A DNA stretch of 64,000 nucleotides from Acridotheres tristis. Taxonomy: Eukaryota > Chordata > Aves > Passeriformes > Sturnidae. A program made the position numbers and the translations under genes. The notes beneath the pieces were generated by a model. That model ran no database searches, had not been told where the DNA came from, and worked only from the letters and a program-made list of their open reading frames with translations. Of this stretch, positions 24,083-36,944 are shown piece after piece. The first letter of the stretch is position 1. The number at the start of each line of letters is the position of its first letter. Location of the stretch: positions 88,370,347 through 88,434,346 of the forward strand of contig CM072887.1 of NCBI GenBank assembly GCA_037013685.1, in the 5' to 3' direction.

Positions 24083-25567
24083 ACATTTTTTTTTTTAATG
24101 GCTGCAGGGGACTGGGCCACTGAAAGCATGTCAGGGACCTGACCACTTTTGCTGTCCTTGGCAAGTAAGGAAGCATTATTTCAGCAAGGAAGGATGAAAA
24201 CAAGTTTGTTGCCTTATTTTGAACTTCTTTTATATACTTGAATGCTGAATCAAAGACTCAGCTGTGAAGGTAAATATAACCTGAGGCTCTTAGGCTACAA
24301 ATCAGGTTGAGTTCACGGAGAATGATAAAAATAAAAATGAAACTAAGCCCAAACAACAATGCCAAAAAATTTCTCTGAAGGTTTATTGAGTTCTCTGGTC
24401 AACTGAAATGCTATTTTTCTTTTATGAACAACATTAAAACATATGACTGTCATAGCACTTAAAATTATGTTGGCCTTGTGTGGAAGCAGTGATGGCAATT
24501 TTATTTCCATTGACTAGAAATTAATCAGTGCAGAAATAGTTGTTCTTTCTTCACCAAGCTAATTTAGAGAGATTTAACGACAGAACATCACGTACTTTTT
24601 GCCATTCCTTTTCTCCTCCCATCTGATGGCATTTGATCACAAACACAGAGAAACTGATTTTCTGTTAGCTCCTGATAAACACATCAGCTATCAAATATAA
24701 TAAGATAGTCATGAAAATCTGAGAGTAAATATGAAGGCAATATATGACAACAGAATATTTTTTAAATTGTGTATTGGCCTTCATCCATGAAGAAAAGAAA
24801 CATCACTGCTGGAGTTGCTAATACTTGGCCAGTAGATCAGAGATCACACAGATTAAATGATAAAAGCATTGGTTATAACTGTAGACAAAATTAGAGTATT
24901 TGGTGAAGGTAATTATATTTGATATCACAAACATTCTGCTACATTGAGAAGGACATTGGAAAGATAATATTATTTTTTTCTATTACTTTTATCATGGCAA
25001 AAATGTATCAGGAATCGATTCCTCTGAAAACTGAGCCTCACCCTGGATGCCTCTTGATAACTTTCTTTGGAGAAAGGGTAGGTTATCTGCACTGATTTCT
25101 TTCTTTCGGGTCTGCACCAGCTCAGTCTTGATAGAAAAGCATTTCTATTGTCAGCTACAGCTGCTCAAGGCACAAAAAAACCAAACCAAACCAAAACCAA
25201 GACAAAAATATGCATAACTTGGAGTTTTTTTGAGCTACTGGCATCTAGTTCTGTCATATGAGGGTCAAAATCCTTCACTGAGATGACCAAAGATATACTC
25301 ATCTTTCCCTCTGAATTACTCAGAATGCAGACTAGACATAGCCCCAGAGGCATAGAATAAGTTGAGAAAAAAAGGAGAGTGATAAAAGCATAGATATCTG
25401 GGGGCAAAAGCAAGAAGATATAGCTTGCTAAGGGATAAGAATAAAAGAATCCACCAGTGTGCTCATAATAAGAGGACATTCTGTTAAAATGTGGTACATT
25501 TTTTGGAGGTAGTACCATACTCATTACTTTTTTTAGGTCTCAGTCCTTTTCATGCACAGTCTGAGAA
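24083..25567. other. AT-rich unique DNA, no gene seen
   Basis: Contains a CCAAA-type microsatellite at 25173-25200. A 119-codon minus-strand frame (25165-25524) overlaps that repeat and shows no domain. Confidence 0.55.
25173..25200. repeat. CCAAA-type microsatellite
   Basis: Short imperfect tandem of ccaaa/ccaaaa units. Confidence 0.8.
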
Positions 25568-26473
25568 CACAGAATCATAGAATTATAGAATAGTTTGGGT
25601 TGGAAGGGACATTTTAAGGTTGTTAATCTAGGCTCTCTGCAATGACCAGGGACATCTTCAACTAGACCAGGTTACTCAGAGCCCCATACAACCTGCCTCA
25701 AATCTTTCCAGGGGAGGACATCTACCACATTTCTGGGAAACCTGTTCAGTGTTTCACCACCCTCAACGTAAAAAAAAAAATTCTTCCTTATATCTAGCCT
25801 AAATATACCCTTTTTTTGGTATAAAACCACTTCCCCTTGTCCTCTTGCAACAGACCCTCCTAAAATGTCTATCCCCATCTTTAAGTACCCTTCCATTCCT
25901 GAAAGGCCACAATAATGTCTTCCAAGAAATCCTCTTCTTCAAGCTGAACATCCCTAAATCTCTCAGCCTGTCTTCATACAAGAGGTATTCCAGCCCTGTT
26001 GATCATTTTCCTGGTCTTGTCTGGAATGGCTTCAATAAGTACATGCCTTTCCTGTGCTGGGGATCCCAGGTCTGGATGCAGCACTGCAGATGGGGTCTCA
26101 CCAGGGCAGGTTAGAGTAGAGTGAGTAGAGCAGAGGGGCAGAATCCCCTTCCTTGCCCTTCTGGCCACACTGCCAGATGCAGTGTGCAATGCAGTTGGTC
26201 TTTGGGGCTGTGAATTTACATTGCCAACTCATGTCATCCATCAGCACCCCAAAGTCCTTCCTAGCAGGGCTGCTCTCAATCCCTTCATCTCCCAACCTTT
26301 GCTGATATAAGGAGTTGCCCCAACCCAGGTGTGGCACCTTGCACATGGCCTTGTTGAACTTCATGATTTTCACATGGACCCACTTCTCAAGCTTATCTAG
26401 GTCCCCCTGGTGTGTCAACTGCACCACTCAGCTTGGTGTCTGCAAATTTGCTGAGATAGAGAACTTGATGTGG
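25568..26473 (-). mobile_element. CR1 LINE 3' portion
   Basis: On the plus strand it begins 'cacagaatcatagaattata' and 'gtttgggttggaagggacat', the classic reversed CR1 tail. It runs through the 'ggatcccaggtctggatgca' region and ends upstream of the reverse-transcriptase FADD position. A 109-codon minus-strand frame at 26098-26427 still reads DKLEKWVHVKIMKFNKAMCK and then LGWGNSLYQ, a CR1 block after the catalytic motif. It is a noncoding remnant. Confidence 0.93.
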
Positions 26474-27060
26474 TAAATCAACAGGTTAAGGCCGACTTAG
26501 AGAAGCTGATAGTAGTGAGATACATGGAGCTGTAAGAGATTAATTCAAGGATGTTGAAATGGCACATCATTATGAGGAGGTTGACTGTCATCTACAGAAA
26601 GTAGATGACAGATGGAGAAATTCTCTGCCAGGTGGGAAAAGTTAAAATTATGCTTATCTCCATGAAAAGCAAGAACCACCTTGCGAACAATAGGCTGATC
26701 AGCCTTACCTCAGTCCCTGGAAAGGTCTTAGAGCACATTTCCTTGCAATCCACTTCCAGTTTATAGAGCAAGGAGAAGATAACAAGGAGCACACAGCCTG
26801 CAAACCCTGCTTAATCAACATGATTGTGAGTAGGTTACCAGGTGATGATAAATAAGGGGTGAAGGGCTGGACTGAAGTGCTTTAATCCAGAGGAGATTTG
26901 GGAAACTTGAGGATTGAGCTAAGAGAAGCCTCACAAAGTTCAACAAAAAGAAGTGCAAAGTTCTGCTCCCAGAGAAAAATAATCTCTTAATAATAATAGG
27001 TGAGGAAATAGCTGAAGGTATAGCAGCCTGCTGTAAAGGACCTACAGTGTATGTGGCATT
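26474..27060 (+). mobile_element. CR1 LINE fragment facing the preceding CR1
   Basis: The plus strand encodes, with breaks, NRLISLTSVPGKVLEH (near 26690), the CR1 reverse-transcriptase block before the catalytic centre. After an apparent internal deletion there is a second block near 26935-26970 equivalent to the KFNK.KCKVL segment. That overlaps in CR1 coordinates with the minus-strand neighbour, so this is a separate insertion rather than the inverted 5' end of the same one. Confidence 0.8.
26585..26611. repeat. Perfect 11-bp inverted repeat inside a CR1
   Basis: The arms ctgtcatctac (26585-26595) and gtagatgacag (26601-26611) are exact reverse complements around a 5-base loop. I do not recall this hairpin as part of CR1. 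Confidence 0.85.
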
Positions 27061-30000
27061 GTAAGTCATTCTACATATTTGTCACAGTCATACTGCAGAC
27101 ATCCTAAGATTAAAATGAGTTATCTCTCTTCATAAAGTATAGAAGATAACTGGTCATAGTTTTGGTAATCTCAAGGTGAAAGATGCTTATTTGGTATCTT
27201 GGATTTTTTTAATTCCTGTGAACTTTTCATGTCATTGGACTGATCAATAATATTTGAATTACCTTTAAAAAGTTTTGTTCTTACCAAATTAGTAATCAAT
27301 TCTAATATTGCATTTAATATCCCCATTAAAAATGGGGGAAATAATTTACATATTGAAATGTGCCTCTAAACTTGCAAACTAAAAGTTTTGAGATTCCAAG
27401 GCTGGCAGAGGTATGCTATTTATTCAAAGTCTCCATCTTCTGAAAAGGAGTTATGGACTAGACTAAATCCCACACTTTTAGAAGTGCTTGGGGGAGTATT
27501 ATTGGTTGAGACTGCCAGGCACAGTGATAACAACTAAATAGTATAGACAGTTGAGTTGCCATCCTGTTCCTTTTACCATGCTGCTTAACTTACTAATATG
27601 GAGGTAGCAAAAGAGCTTGAAGTAAATCCCAGTAGCTAAAACGGCAAAAGAAAGTGTTTAAATTTTTTTAAAGGCAAATCTGTTGCTCAGTGCAATATTT
27701 GAAGTATAAAAGACTCACATTTATATGTAGAAAAGAAATTTTTATTTATTTGTGTTTTATGAGAAATAAAAGTGTTCTGGCACAATGCAACAGTTTCACG
27801 TCATGACATCATCTGGCCCAGACAAGTTACACTTAATGGCCTTAAAGAGAGGAGCCGGAAAGCTCTGAGAACATCATATGGTTTAATAAATTATATATTA
27901 GGAATTAAACTTTGAATATGGAAAAAACCCCTGGAAGATCATGTATTTCCAATATTTAGATATGAGAAAAAGGGTGAAATGAAGCATCACTTCTAAACAA
28001 GAGAATAGCTAATTCAGGGCCAGCAACAATGACTTTACATGGAACTGACCAGCTCTGAGTGACTGGCTATATACTCACACTTCAATCTTTGCAAGGTATT
28101 CAAAGCACAGTCTTAAATGAGGGCATATTAAAAAAAAAAAAGAAAAAAAAAAGAGCCTTGTGATGCAAAACTTGAAAAGCACACTCTATCCAGTTAATCA
28201 GAGAGAAGCTATGATGGAGGTTAATGTCCATAACAGTTAAAGTATGCTTGCAATTTCCATTGTAGTGTATAGAGAAATATTTCAGAGCTACAGAAAAGAG
28301 CATGAGATAGCACAGTTGCTAGAAGTTGAGGTTAGGCCACTTCCCTGAGGATGAAAATTAAATGTTGGAGCAGTTCATAAGAAGAGGTGGGGGCATGTTA
28401 AGCTCTTGCAGAGATATTGGATTTCATTTTAAAAGCCAGCCATTGATCCATCTCCTGGGAGCCATCCTGTAGTCAGTGTTCAGAGCAAGCCTGCACAGAT
28501 CACCACGTGGTCCCATGGCACCACCTGAGTTTCTCTGTGCTGAGCTGCCCATCAGACTGGGTCAGAGTCCTCAGTGCATGTCCTGTCATACCCTATGCCC
28601 AGATCTTGGCTGTATGGACCAGTATGGACCAGTGTCTCTGGAGCTACCAGAGCAAGCTGAGTCCTACCTCAAGGCTCTATGCACTGCTAGTCTTAGCCCT
28701 GCAGGAGGGTAATTCCAGCCTATTTCAAACTCTTCATTTGGAGCCACTGTAGGCTTGTTTTGAATTTTGTCCTATCACTGTCATTCACATTAGTCTTTGG
28801 ACAAAAGAACTTCTCAGACTGAGAACTTCACCTGTATCTCCCACTCCATACATGGTCAAAAGATAGCTGCTCAAGTTGTATGTTAAAAGCAAGTGATCCC
28901 TTCTACCCCATACTGACAGAATGCTTTTGCAGAGTCTTCACAACTGAATGTTGGAAAGCAACTGAAAATACTCCTCCTGTGGCTGTAAAAGGAGAATTAA
29001 ACCCAACACTTTAATGATTATTAAGATGATTAGACAACAATAAAAAGGAATAATTAGCAATAATTTAAAGAGCTTGTTGTTATGAAATGTAATTCTCAAA
29101 TCCTGTTCTCTTTCCTCTCTTCTGAAGTAATAAACATTTTCTGGCTGTCCATGCCTAAGCTCCTAGCACATTGTGGCTGTACTGGGAAATTATTGACACC
29201 ATTAACAGTCTGTTAGTCAAGGTTCCTGGCAAATGGTTTTGGCAAACCTCGGGTTTGATAACATGGATTGACTGATATTGCATGCACTGAAGGCCAGCCA
29301 ACACACATAGTTCAGTTTTTATCTCCACAAACCCAGGAGCTGGACACATTTGAACTACACTGGGTGGATCAGCATGCACTGATTCCTGAGCTGAGGCTGA
29401 GATGTTGCTGTTATGTCCAGCCATGCAAGGGCAGGGCCAATACTGAGAAATTAATGGTGAGGAAAATACTGCTTGGGTCTGTCCTCTAGTCTGTTTAAAG
29501 AAATAAATGCATGTATAGGTATAGGTGGGTATTTCAGCAGCATTACCCTGAGAGCATCAACACGGCTATACTAAATGACAGTGCTATGAAAATACCCAGT
29601 GTGACTTTGGACTTGAATTCTCTGGTTTTAAGAGAAGAACAAAACTTAAAATGTTATTCTGGATAGCAGCCTTATTATGAGGGAAATATGTGGAGTGAAC
29701 ATAATGTTAGTGCTACCCAGCTGTTCCTTTTACCTTCTCCTTCTGTTCTGTAAGTGCTTCTATAGAAATATAACACCATAAAATACATGAGAAATAGCTT
29801 AAGAGCCTGACTGGTAAAAGAGTATGCCAATACACCAATTTTTGATAGTAGATGAAGCCCAGAAACAAGAAAAATAAACAGAAGGCTAAGCAGAGCTTTC
29901 ATGAGAATAGAGGCTATGCTGCCTTATCAAAACCAAAAAGTGAAGTATTATTTTGTTTTAGGTGCCTTGTAAAGAAAATAATTTCTGGGATACTGAAAAT

Positions 30001-30266
30001 CTGGGATGTCCAAACAATTGCATACTAAACAAGTAGAAAAAAGGTACAGGATTCAGCCATAACAATGTGTAAGCAAACTGAACAAATAAATGTGAGCTGA
30101 TTTCCTATGGCTCAGAAATCACAAAATAAAAGCAGAACATATTAACATGTATCTGCAGTTATTTTTGTCTACCATCCCCAAAGACTAATCAGCCTATGAA
30201 TACTTCACATGCTCATCCCAGACAACTTCATCAAATATGATAAATATGAAAATCAATTTGAGATGG
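27061..30266. other. AT-rich unique DNA, no gene seen
   Basis: A-rich tract at 28128-28155. At about 28611-28634 a short unit containing 'tatggaccag' is doubled. Short open frames at 28476-28752 and 29155-29489 show no domains. Confidence 0.55.
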
Positions 30267-31251
30267 TGTGATGGTCTAACACCAGCTGGAAATTAGACTC
30301 CAAATAAGCCACTCCTCTTCCCCCTGCCCCTTCCCATAAGAGATGGACAAAGGCAGAGACTATGGGTTGAGGTAACAATTTACTGAAATCAAACAGTCTT
30401 GGAAATAAGGAACACACAGTAACAGCAGCAATATAAATAACAGAAGTATATGAAAAGAGAAGGTGCTTTACACACAAAAGCTGTTTACCACCTTGATTTA
30501 GTTCTATGTGGCTGCTGGGACAAGGCAGGATGCTCCCTGTAGGTTGAATCCGCATGGGCCCCAGGACAAAGTGAAGATGGCAGCCATTCCCACACAGCAC
30601 TACATGGTTTCCCCAACAAAGACAAGATGGTTCCTACGCAGCACCACATAGTTTCCTTGGACAAAGACAAGATGGCAGCCATTCCCACATGGAACCATTG
30701 TTTGTCCTGACAAAGTCAAGATGGCAGGTGCTCTCCACAAATGATTTTCCTATCCCTGAGCCCAAGGCAATGGAAAACAATGACTGACAAACCCCCAAAA
30801 TCTGGATCCTCTGTGCTATGCCACCTGTTGTTTTTGGAACTGCTGTGCTCCACTGGCTCAATCCCACACGGGGCCGTTGCTTTGCACTGTTGTGCCCCAC
30901 TCCACCTGCCTCTGTGTGCCTCCTTTCTGCTGGGCTGGGATCAGGCTCACCTCTGCTGCTCTGTCGCCCATGGATACTTCCCACACCAGAACCACTTTTC
31001 AACACCACTCCTTGGAGCTGTACCTTGGAGGAATGGGAAGGGTACAGGCAGAGACAGAGGACAATGTCTGCAGGGCTGATCCTGACAACCTCCCTGATGG
31101 AGAGAGGAAGGCCAAACCTCACACTTCTAGTGACACATTCATCATTTCTTCCCCTTAAAACCAGCCTCCAGTGATGATGTGTGTAGCATAGAACAGCACC
31201 CTGGCCATGCCACATGGTGCTAAGCCATGCCCCCTCACTGCATTCAGAACA
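30267..31251 (-). mobile_element. ERVL-like solo LTR with 5-bp target duplication
   Basis: The plus strand starts TGTGATGGTCTAACACCAGC and passes 'gggttgaggtaacaatttac', which match the reversed 3' end of a common avian ERVL LTR (sense end '..GTTAGACCATCACA'). The right edge is taken at CAGAACA (31251), giving flanks gatgg (30262-30266) and ggtgg (31252-31256), a 5-bp duplication with one mismatch as expected for ERVL. The 985-bp unit contains a roughly 48-bp internal repeat array (30519-30740). The longest open frame of the window, 193 codons on the minus strand at 30634-31215, lies wholly inside it; it resembles no viral or host protein I know and is probably incidental. Confidence 0.75.
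30519..30740. repeat. Five diverged tandem units of 45-50 bp inside the LTR
   Basis: A core like gacaaag.caagatggcag recurs at 30519, 30565, 30615, 30660 and 30709, with spacings of 46, 50, 45 and 49 bases. Between cores come variants of 'ccattcccacacagcac' and 'acatggtttcc'. It lies in the upstream (U3-like) half when the LTR is read on the minus strand, where tandem enhancer repeats are common in retroviral LTRs. Confidence 0.82.
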
Positions 31252-34200
31252 GGTGGGTATCTATGCAGAGATTCAAACTAAGATGAAGATATTTAAATTA
31301 ATAAGTGTCTGTAGGCACATCAAGTGTCTCATTCCTTGCTAGAGTCCATGGAGGTAGAGCTGTAGAGAAAGCAGCTCATCTTCAGCAGTAACCTACAATG
31401 AAATTCAGCTGCCTAGATATTGATGTCAAGTATTTTCTCAATTGGTGTATGGTAGAATACCTGGTTTCCAGTTTTCAGAGGGATGCAACTCTCACGTAAT
31501 CTGTGCCTCAGTAGCTATAATGCACTTGCCAGTGTGTCTGAATAGTCTGGCACTAGGGGACTACATAGAGGCAGCTGAATTAGCTGGTTCAACTAACTCA
31601 CTCCACTTGCTGAAAAGAAAACTTAAACACATACAGCACCCTCAAATACCTTAATGGGAGTCTTGAACAGAATTCTGCCTGCAAAATCTGTTACAGAGAC
31701 ACTGCATGTGATAAGAAGCATGTGCTATAATAGACTCTTTGCTATCAGCTGACATGGGTAGATGAATTATTAAATTACATTACTTCAGCTGAAAGATTAT
31801 GACTAACTGAGAAGATGCAATTGCATAAATAGTCTTACTTAGGATATATCCTCTGTTTTCTTTTAGGTGTTAGAGGCTTCAGAAGCTTTTAGATCAAATA
31901 GCATTGATATAGTATAACAAAGTAGGATAACTCATGTCTGAAAGATCTCAGGAGTCTATAGTCTTATCTTCTGCAGTTCAACTGAGGTCTTACCAGGTTG
32001 CTCATTCCCTTATTTAATCCAGGTCTTGCAAACCTCCAGGGAAAGAGCCTACTCGATCTTTTTGGACAATCTGTTCCAAATGAAATAGAACTCCAAGGAG
32101 AACTTGTATACTTTATGTGCACCTTTGAAAATGTTATTTAGAGCTTAATTTTCAGAGACATATGAGCATTGCATGCAGTCCTGAAGAGGCTGAGAATGAG
32201 GAAGAAAAGAATTTAATTAGACATCCACAGAAAATGTCAAATTATGAGGAGTTTTGCAATAAGTATCATTAATAAGATCACTCTGGATACTATATTCCTG
32301 TTTCAAGACAAGAGATGAGAACAACCTTACAACAGATCATGACATGTACAGTGATCAGTACACCAGATTCCACCTTTGCTCCATAGTTAGGACAGAGTGG
32401 TGTCCATCCAGCTGCTCTCAAGAAATTAGGTTGCAGGTACAGAAAAGTACAGAAGAGTGAGGAAGAGGAACTACCAAACCCAGAAAGAGGAAACTAAACC
32501 CAAAAGATCTTACCAGCAATATTTTAACCAGACTGAATCTTGGACCCTCTAGAACCAACAAACACTTAGCAGAGAAGGCACTATACCACAACTAGGGAAC
32601 ATACGAGTTTATTGTGACGTCCTCTTTAATCATCTGCAGGTGAATTAGAGCTTTTGTATTCGCAGTCGGTTTTATTGCAGATGTTTGGGATGTGTTTTCA
32701 ACAAGGACAGTGGACGTTTAACCACTACCAAGAGGCTTGCTATGAGACAAATAGGTAGTTCTTACCTCACCATATATCTGTTGTGTTTAAATTTGCTCAT
32801 TTATAAGGTCAGAGAAGTATATGCAAAAAAGCCCCCAGTACCAGGAAATTGTACACATGCATCAAAATAGTTTAGCCAGGTAATGAATTGTGGAGATGTA
32901 TTCATGTCCAAATAACCAGGAACTTTAGAAGCAATTTAGTCAATTTGAGAAACAAATTGGGTTTGGCACTTTACACAATTGTGTAATGCAATGTTTAATT
33001 AAAAATTGAGCAGCTTGTCCAACCTTTGCATTTCCTGACTCTGATTTAGCTAGGTTTGTTATATAACCTTTCCTTTATGAGAGTAAATTACATTCTGTCT
33101 GTGAACTATGGAAACTTTTCCCACATCAGCTGTGGAGACAGAAGCAAGGTCACCATTCCTTCTCCTTTCCCAATGGCCAAATGTCGAAGGAGAATGGAAA
33201 ATATAAAAACCTCCAGGTCACAGTCCTTTCTCCTCTGCTACAACTCCTTAAAAATAAAGGAAATTTTTTATTAGAAAAATTGGGGAAACTTTTGTGCAGA
33301 GCATGAAAATTGTCAGCATTCAGAAGAAATACATTTCTTCTTAGTCCCTTAAAATCACACTCAATACACTCAGTTTATTAAATCTGAGAATATGACTTAC
33401 AAAGTAAGCTACAAATATTCAGATCAATGTGGAATCAGCAGCTAGTAGTTCTTAGAATAATTAGTGTTCGTACTAGAATTTCCAAAAGGAAGTATTCTTT
33501 ATAACAGTATTGTTGCTGTTTACCATTTGGGATGAGTGGATTTTAAGTTAATTTTCATAGGAAGTGATGCAGTACTTTGCTTCAGGCAATACTGATTCAG
33601 TACACTAGAGTTTCTTTAAAGCTGTCAATCCTCAGAGCACAGAAAACACACGTCTAATTGAGACACAAGCAAGCACTGATTTTGGACATTACTTCTTGAT
33701 TTTATAGCTTGTTAGCTGAAGTAAATGATGAAGAGCAAAGAGAGAAAAGGGGGATAAGAGCTAGGAGTAATAATAATATGATAAATAGCATCTTTAAAAA
33801 TTAAGTTTACTATTATTATATGAAAACAGCAGCTGGTAAATGCAATCAGCCCACAGGAAAAATGAATATGGAATGGGAAACTCATCATCCATTCTCAACT
33901 ACCAGCTGGAGCAGAGAGGCGTTGCAGCTTGCTTCCTGTCACTGTAAGTCTTCTGGCATTATAAAGCCACAACTACAACAACTCCACACCCTACAACTCC
34001 AGCTGTGAGTGCCTCCTTATACATGCTGTACCTACTTTTGTTGCTTTCAGGCTGCATTTTAGTGCACCCAGGCCTTAGGACCCAAGAGAGATGACTTGGA
34101 AGAAGAGATTAGGTGAAATAACCTGTCTCATATGAGAGATTAAAATACAAACAAATAAGGAATTGCTCACCATGTCTTCCAACGAAAGAATAAGGGGAAT

Positions 34201-36890
34201 TAAATAAACCCAGAGGGTGGCTGGTCACTCTAAAAAAGAAGGTAGTTCTTCTCAGTGCAGGCATAAGCTGTGTTCATGAAATACATGTCTACCTCTTCAT
34301 CAAGAGATTTTTGACCTGTAGGGTGGTGAAGGTTCAAAGAGTATCTTGATGTCCTGGTAATCTGGGCATCTCCCAATGGCCATTGGTGATGACATGATGC
34401 AGAATCAGATGGACTGGTGTAGTCATCCTTTCTATTCTCCCTGTCTGTATTTCCCTCATGTTAACAGTTGCCAACAGCCTTCGGATTCCCTCTTTAATGC
34501 TCAACTAGGTGATCCCTAATAAGAAGCAGAAGATGAAGAGCAAATTCACCTCCTGATTCTAATTTTCCACTGTAGCTGCCAATAGGAGACACAATATGGC
34601 CCAGTATTTTTCCCTTTAGTTTAAACAAAAGAAAATGAATAGTCTGACCAAATACTTTCTCCTCAAGCAGAGAGCTTGAATGAATACTGATGAACACTGA
34701 AATGTTCACTGAATTCAACTGATTTTTCCTGTGGAAAATATCCTGGAATCTTAGATGCGAATGAAAAGAAAGATCATGGAAACCATGACTGCATGCAACT
34801 AAGTGAAAAACATTGAATTTCAAGAAAGTTTAGCTATTTAAACATGTGCATAGTGCTCTCAAATAACTTTGAATGAAATCTTCAAATATTTTGCTGAATA
34901 TTTTCACTAAAGATTTCATAACATATCATGGAGAAGCTAAACCTTAGCTGACAATCTATCAAACAACAATTGAAATGTATTTTGTAAACTCAATCAAATC
35001 TAGCAAATGCAGAATGTGCCAGATGGAAGAATATACATTTATGTAAATATACATTTATTCCAAAATAAGATGACTTTGCACAAAATGTAAAGATATAATT
35101 ATGGTTTTAAAAGTACAGTACATTACAGAAGAAATCTTTATACTTGGTAATTATGTTCCAGCAAATTGGATCATTTTCAGCATATGGATAGTTACATGTG
35201 AGATCCTACTGCATTAATTTAAAGGTCATGGCTTCACCAGAGAAGTGACTTCTCAGCATGTGTCCTCTGCCCTTGACTTTATTATGGTTTGCTCATTCCT
35301 AATATCTCTGTTTATCAGTTTGGTGTCCTTGCTGGCTACATCATGCATTTTTACAGCAAACATTACAAGTGAGAGGATAATTCTTCAGAAATGAAAGCCA
35401 GAAAGTTTGAAAGATTTACTGACTAAGGAAAAAAATAAAGGGTATCTGGCTCTTACTATTTAATATATTTAGCTGTAGGTTGAATCTGGCCAGAATATTT
35501 CATTTGGCCTTGACTAATTTTTCATAACTCTCTCCTTCACAGAAACACATAAGGGCTGTATTTATATAAAGAGATCTAATCTTCTGATCCAACAAGTAAA
35601 ATGGCAATTTTGAGAAAGAAAAAAAGTGACTATTTACTCAAAATATAAGAGCATCTTAATCTGTTGTGTACATGCATTTTTAAGGATATTGATATTAAAA
35701 GTGCATAATGTAACTTGTAAAAATGTCGACCTAAGTAGCATGTAAGTCAAAAATCAACACAAACTTATGACATTTGTACCAGTCTTGGAGAAAAAAAAGC
35801 AAGTGAGGGAAGACAACAAAGCTATACAGTCACATTTTTAATAACAAGCCCTTTTTATTCTCTAGATAGTGGTGGGCTGAAAACTTTAAGGCAAGGGCTC
35901 TACTTGTTATTTTTTTGTGAATAGACCAATACAGCTAGTTAAATCTCTGCTACTCCTTTAGGAGTTGTAAATTTTGGAAAAAGTGTAGCAGAGCAGTACT
36001 TCCCACTTGTGTTATAAATTGCTATGAAGAGGTCTTATTTTTATAAAGTGATAAAAATTTTAATGGTTACAGGGGGAAGAAATTTATGCGATTATATGGA
36101 GTTTTGGGCAGTTTTGTGACAAACAAACGTGACAAAACAATGTATTTCATCTGGGTACTTCTGTTCTGCAAATGGTTCAGGGCAACAGAAAGGAAAAACA
36201 AGTAGACAGTAACAGTTCTTAAAATTAGACAACTCCTTAAATGTCTATTTAATTTGGGAATAACATTTTGACTCTAAGTGTGTATACAGAATGCATGATA
36301 TGAAGACTGATAATAAATTAGGTAGTCTAGACTGAACTGTTATACAAAATGCACTAGGTAACCTTCCTATTTCTGCCTCTGAGTTTAGTGTTAGAAGTCA
36401 TGCATCATATTTTATTAAGACATCAGAAAACTCCAGACATACTCCTAGGCTTGCCAAAAACCTGTGCAATTTGGATTAGCTCACCAGAGATCTTAAATGA
36501 AAAGAACTGGAGATGCTCTGTGGTGTTTTTTAAAGCTCAGAAAAAGTTGCAAAATGATGGCTTTGTTAAGCAGAAAAAAATAATGAAAGATGGACAATCA
36601 GTTATTTGTATAAGGAACAGATAGTATTTGTAGGTAGAAAGTGTGTATGGAAAAGGGAGCAGGAAGACTACCATAAACGTGGGAGATTCAGTTTATGATC
36701 TACTGACTAGATTGATAAATTTTCATACAAGGAATGAAGAAAGGTTGTTGATGGTCAAAAGGCATTCATATAACTACTACATCAGGCAGGTAAAAATCCA
36801 CCATTCCTATGTACTGACACTACAGCACAAAAGTAAATTAACTTAATAAAAATGAAAAGTATAATCTCTTTGTTGGAGTGAATTTGCTCA
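31252..36890. other. AT-rich unique DNA, no gene seen
   Basis: No repeat family was recognised. A 109-codon minus-strand frame at 34494-34823 is the longest here and has no recognised domain. Frames at 36388-36624 and 36643-36846 precede a CR1 tail but do not resemble CR1 protein. Confidence 0.5.
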
Positions 36891-36944
36891 GTTTGAACTA
36901 ATGATTTCCAAGGTCCCTTCTAACCCAAACCAGTATGATTCTTT
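36891..36944 (+). mobile_element. CR1 LINE 3' tail fragment
   Basis: The sequence 'aatgatttccaaggtccctt' then 'ctaacccaaaccagtatgat' matches the terminal CR1 segment. The rest of the element is not recognisable to the left. Confidence 0.7.

Noticed and set aside
25165..25524. 119-codon minus-strand hydrophobic frame
   Set aside because: It ends in translated microsatellite and has no family resemblance; probably chance.
25568..27060. Twin-priming 5' inversion of a single CR1
   Set aside because: Both pieces contain the MKFNK.KCKV-type block after the catalytic motif, so they overlap in CR1 coordinates and must be two insertions.
28128..28155. A-rich tract as a retrocopy tail
   Set aside because: Sequence to its left is not recognisable as a gene or LINE; treated as simple A-rich DNA.
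30634..31215. 193-codon minus-strand open frame, the longest in the window
   Set aside because: It lies wholly in an ERVL-like LTR, crosses the internal repeat array, and has no domain; LTRs do not normally encode protein.
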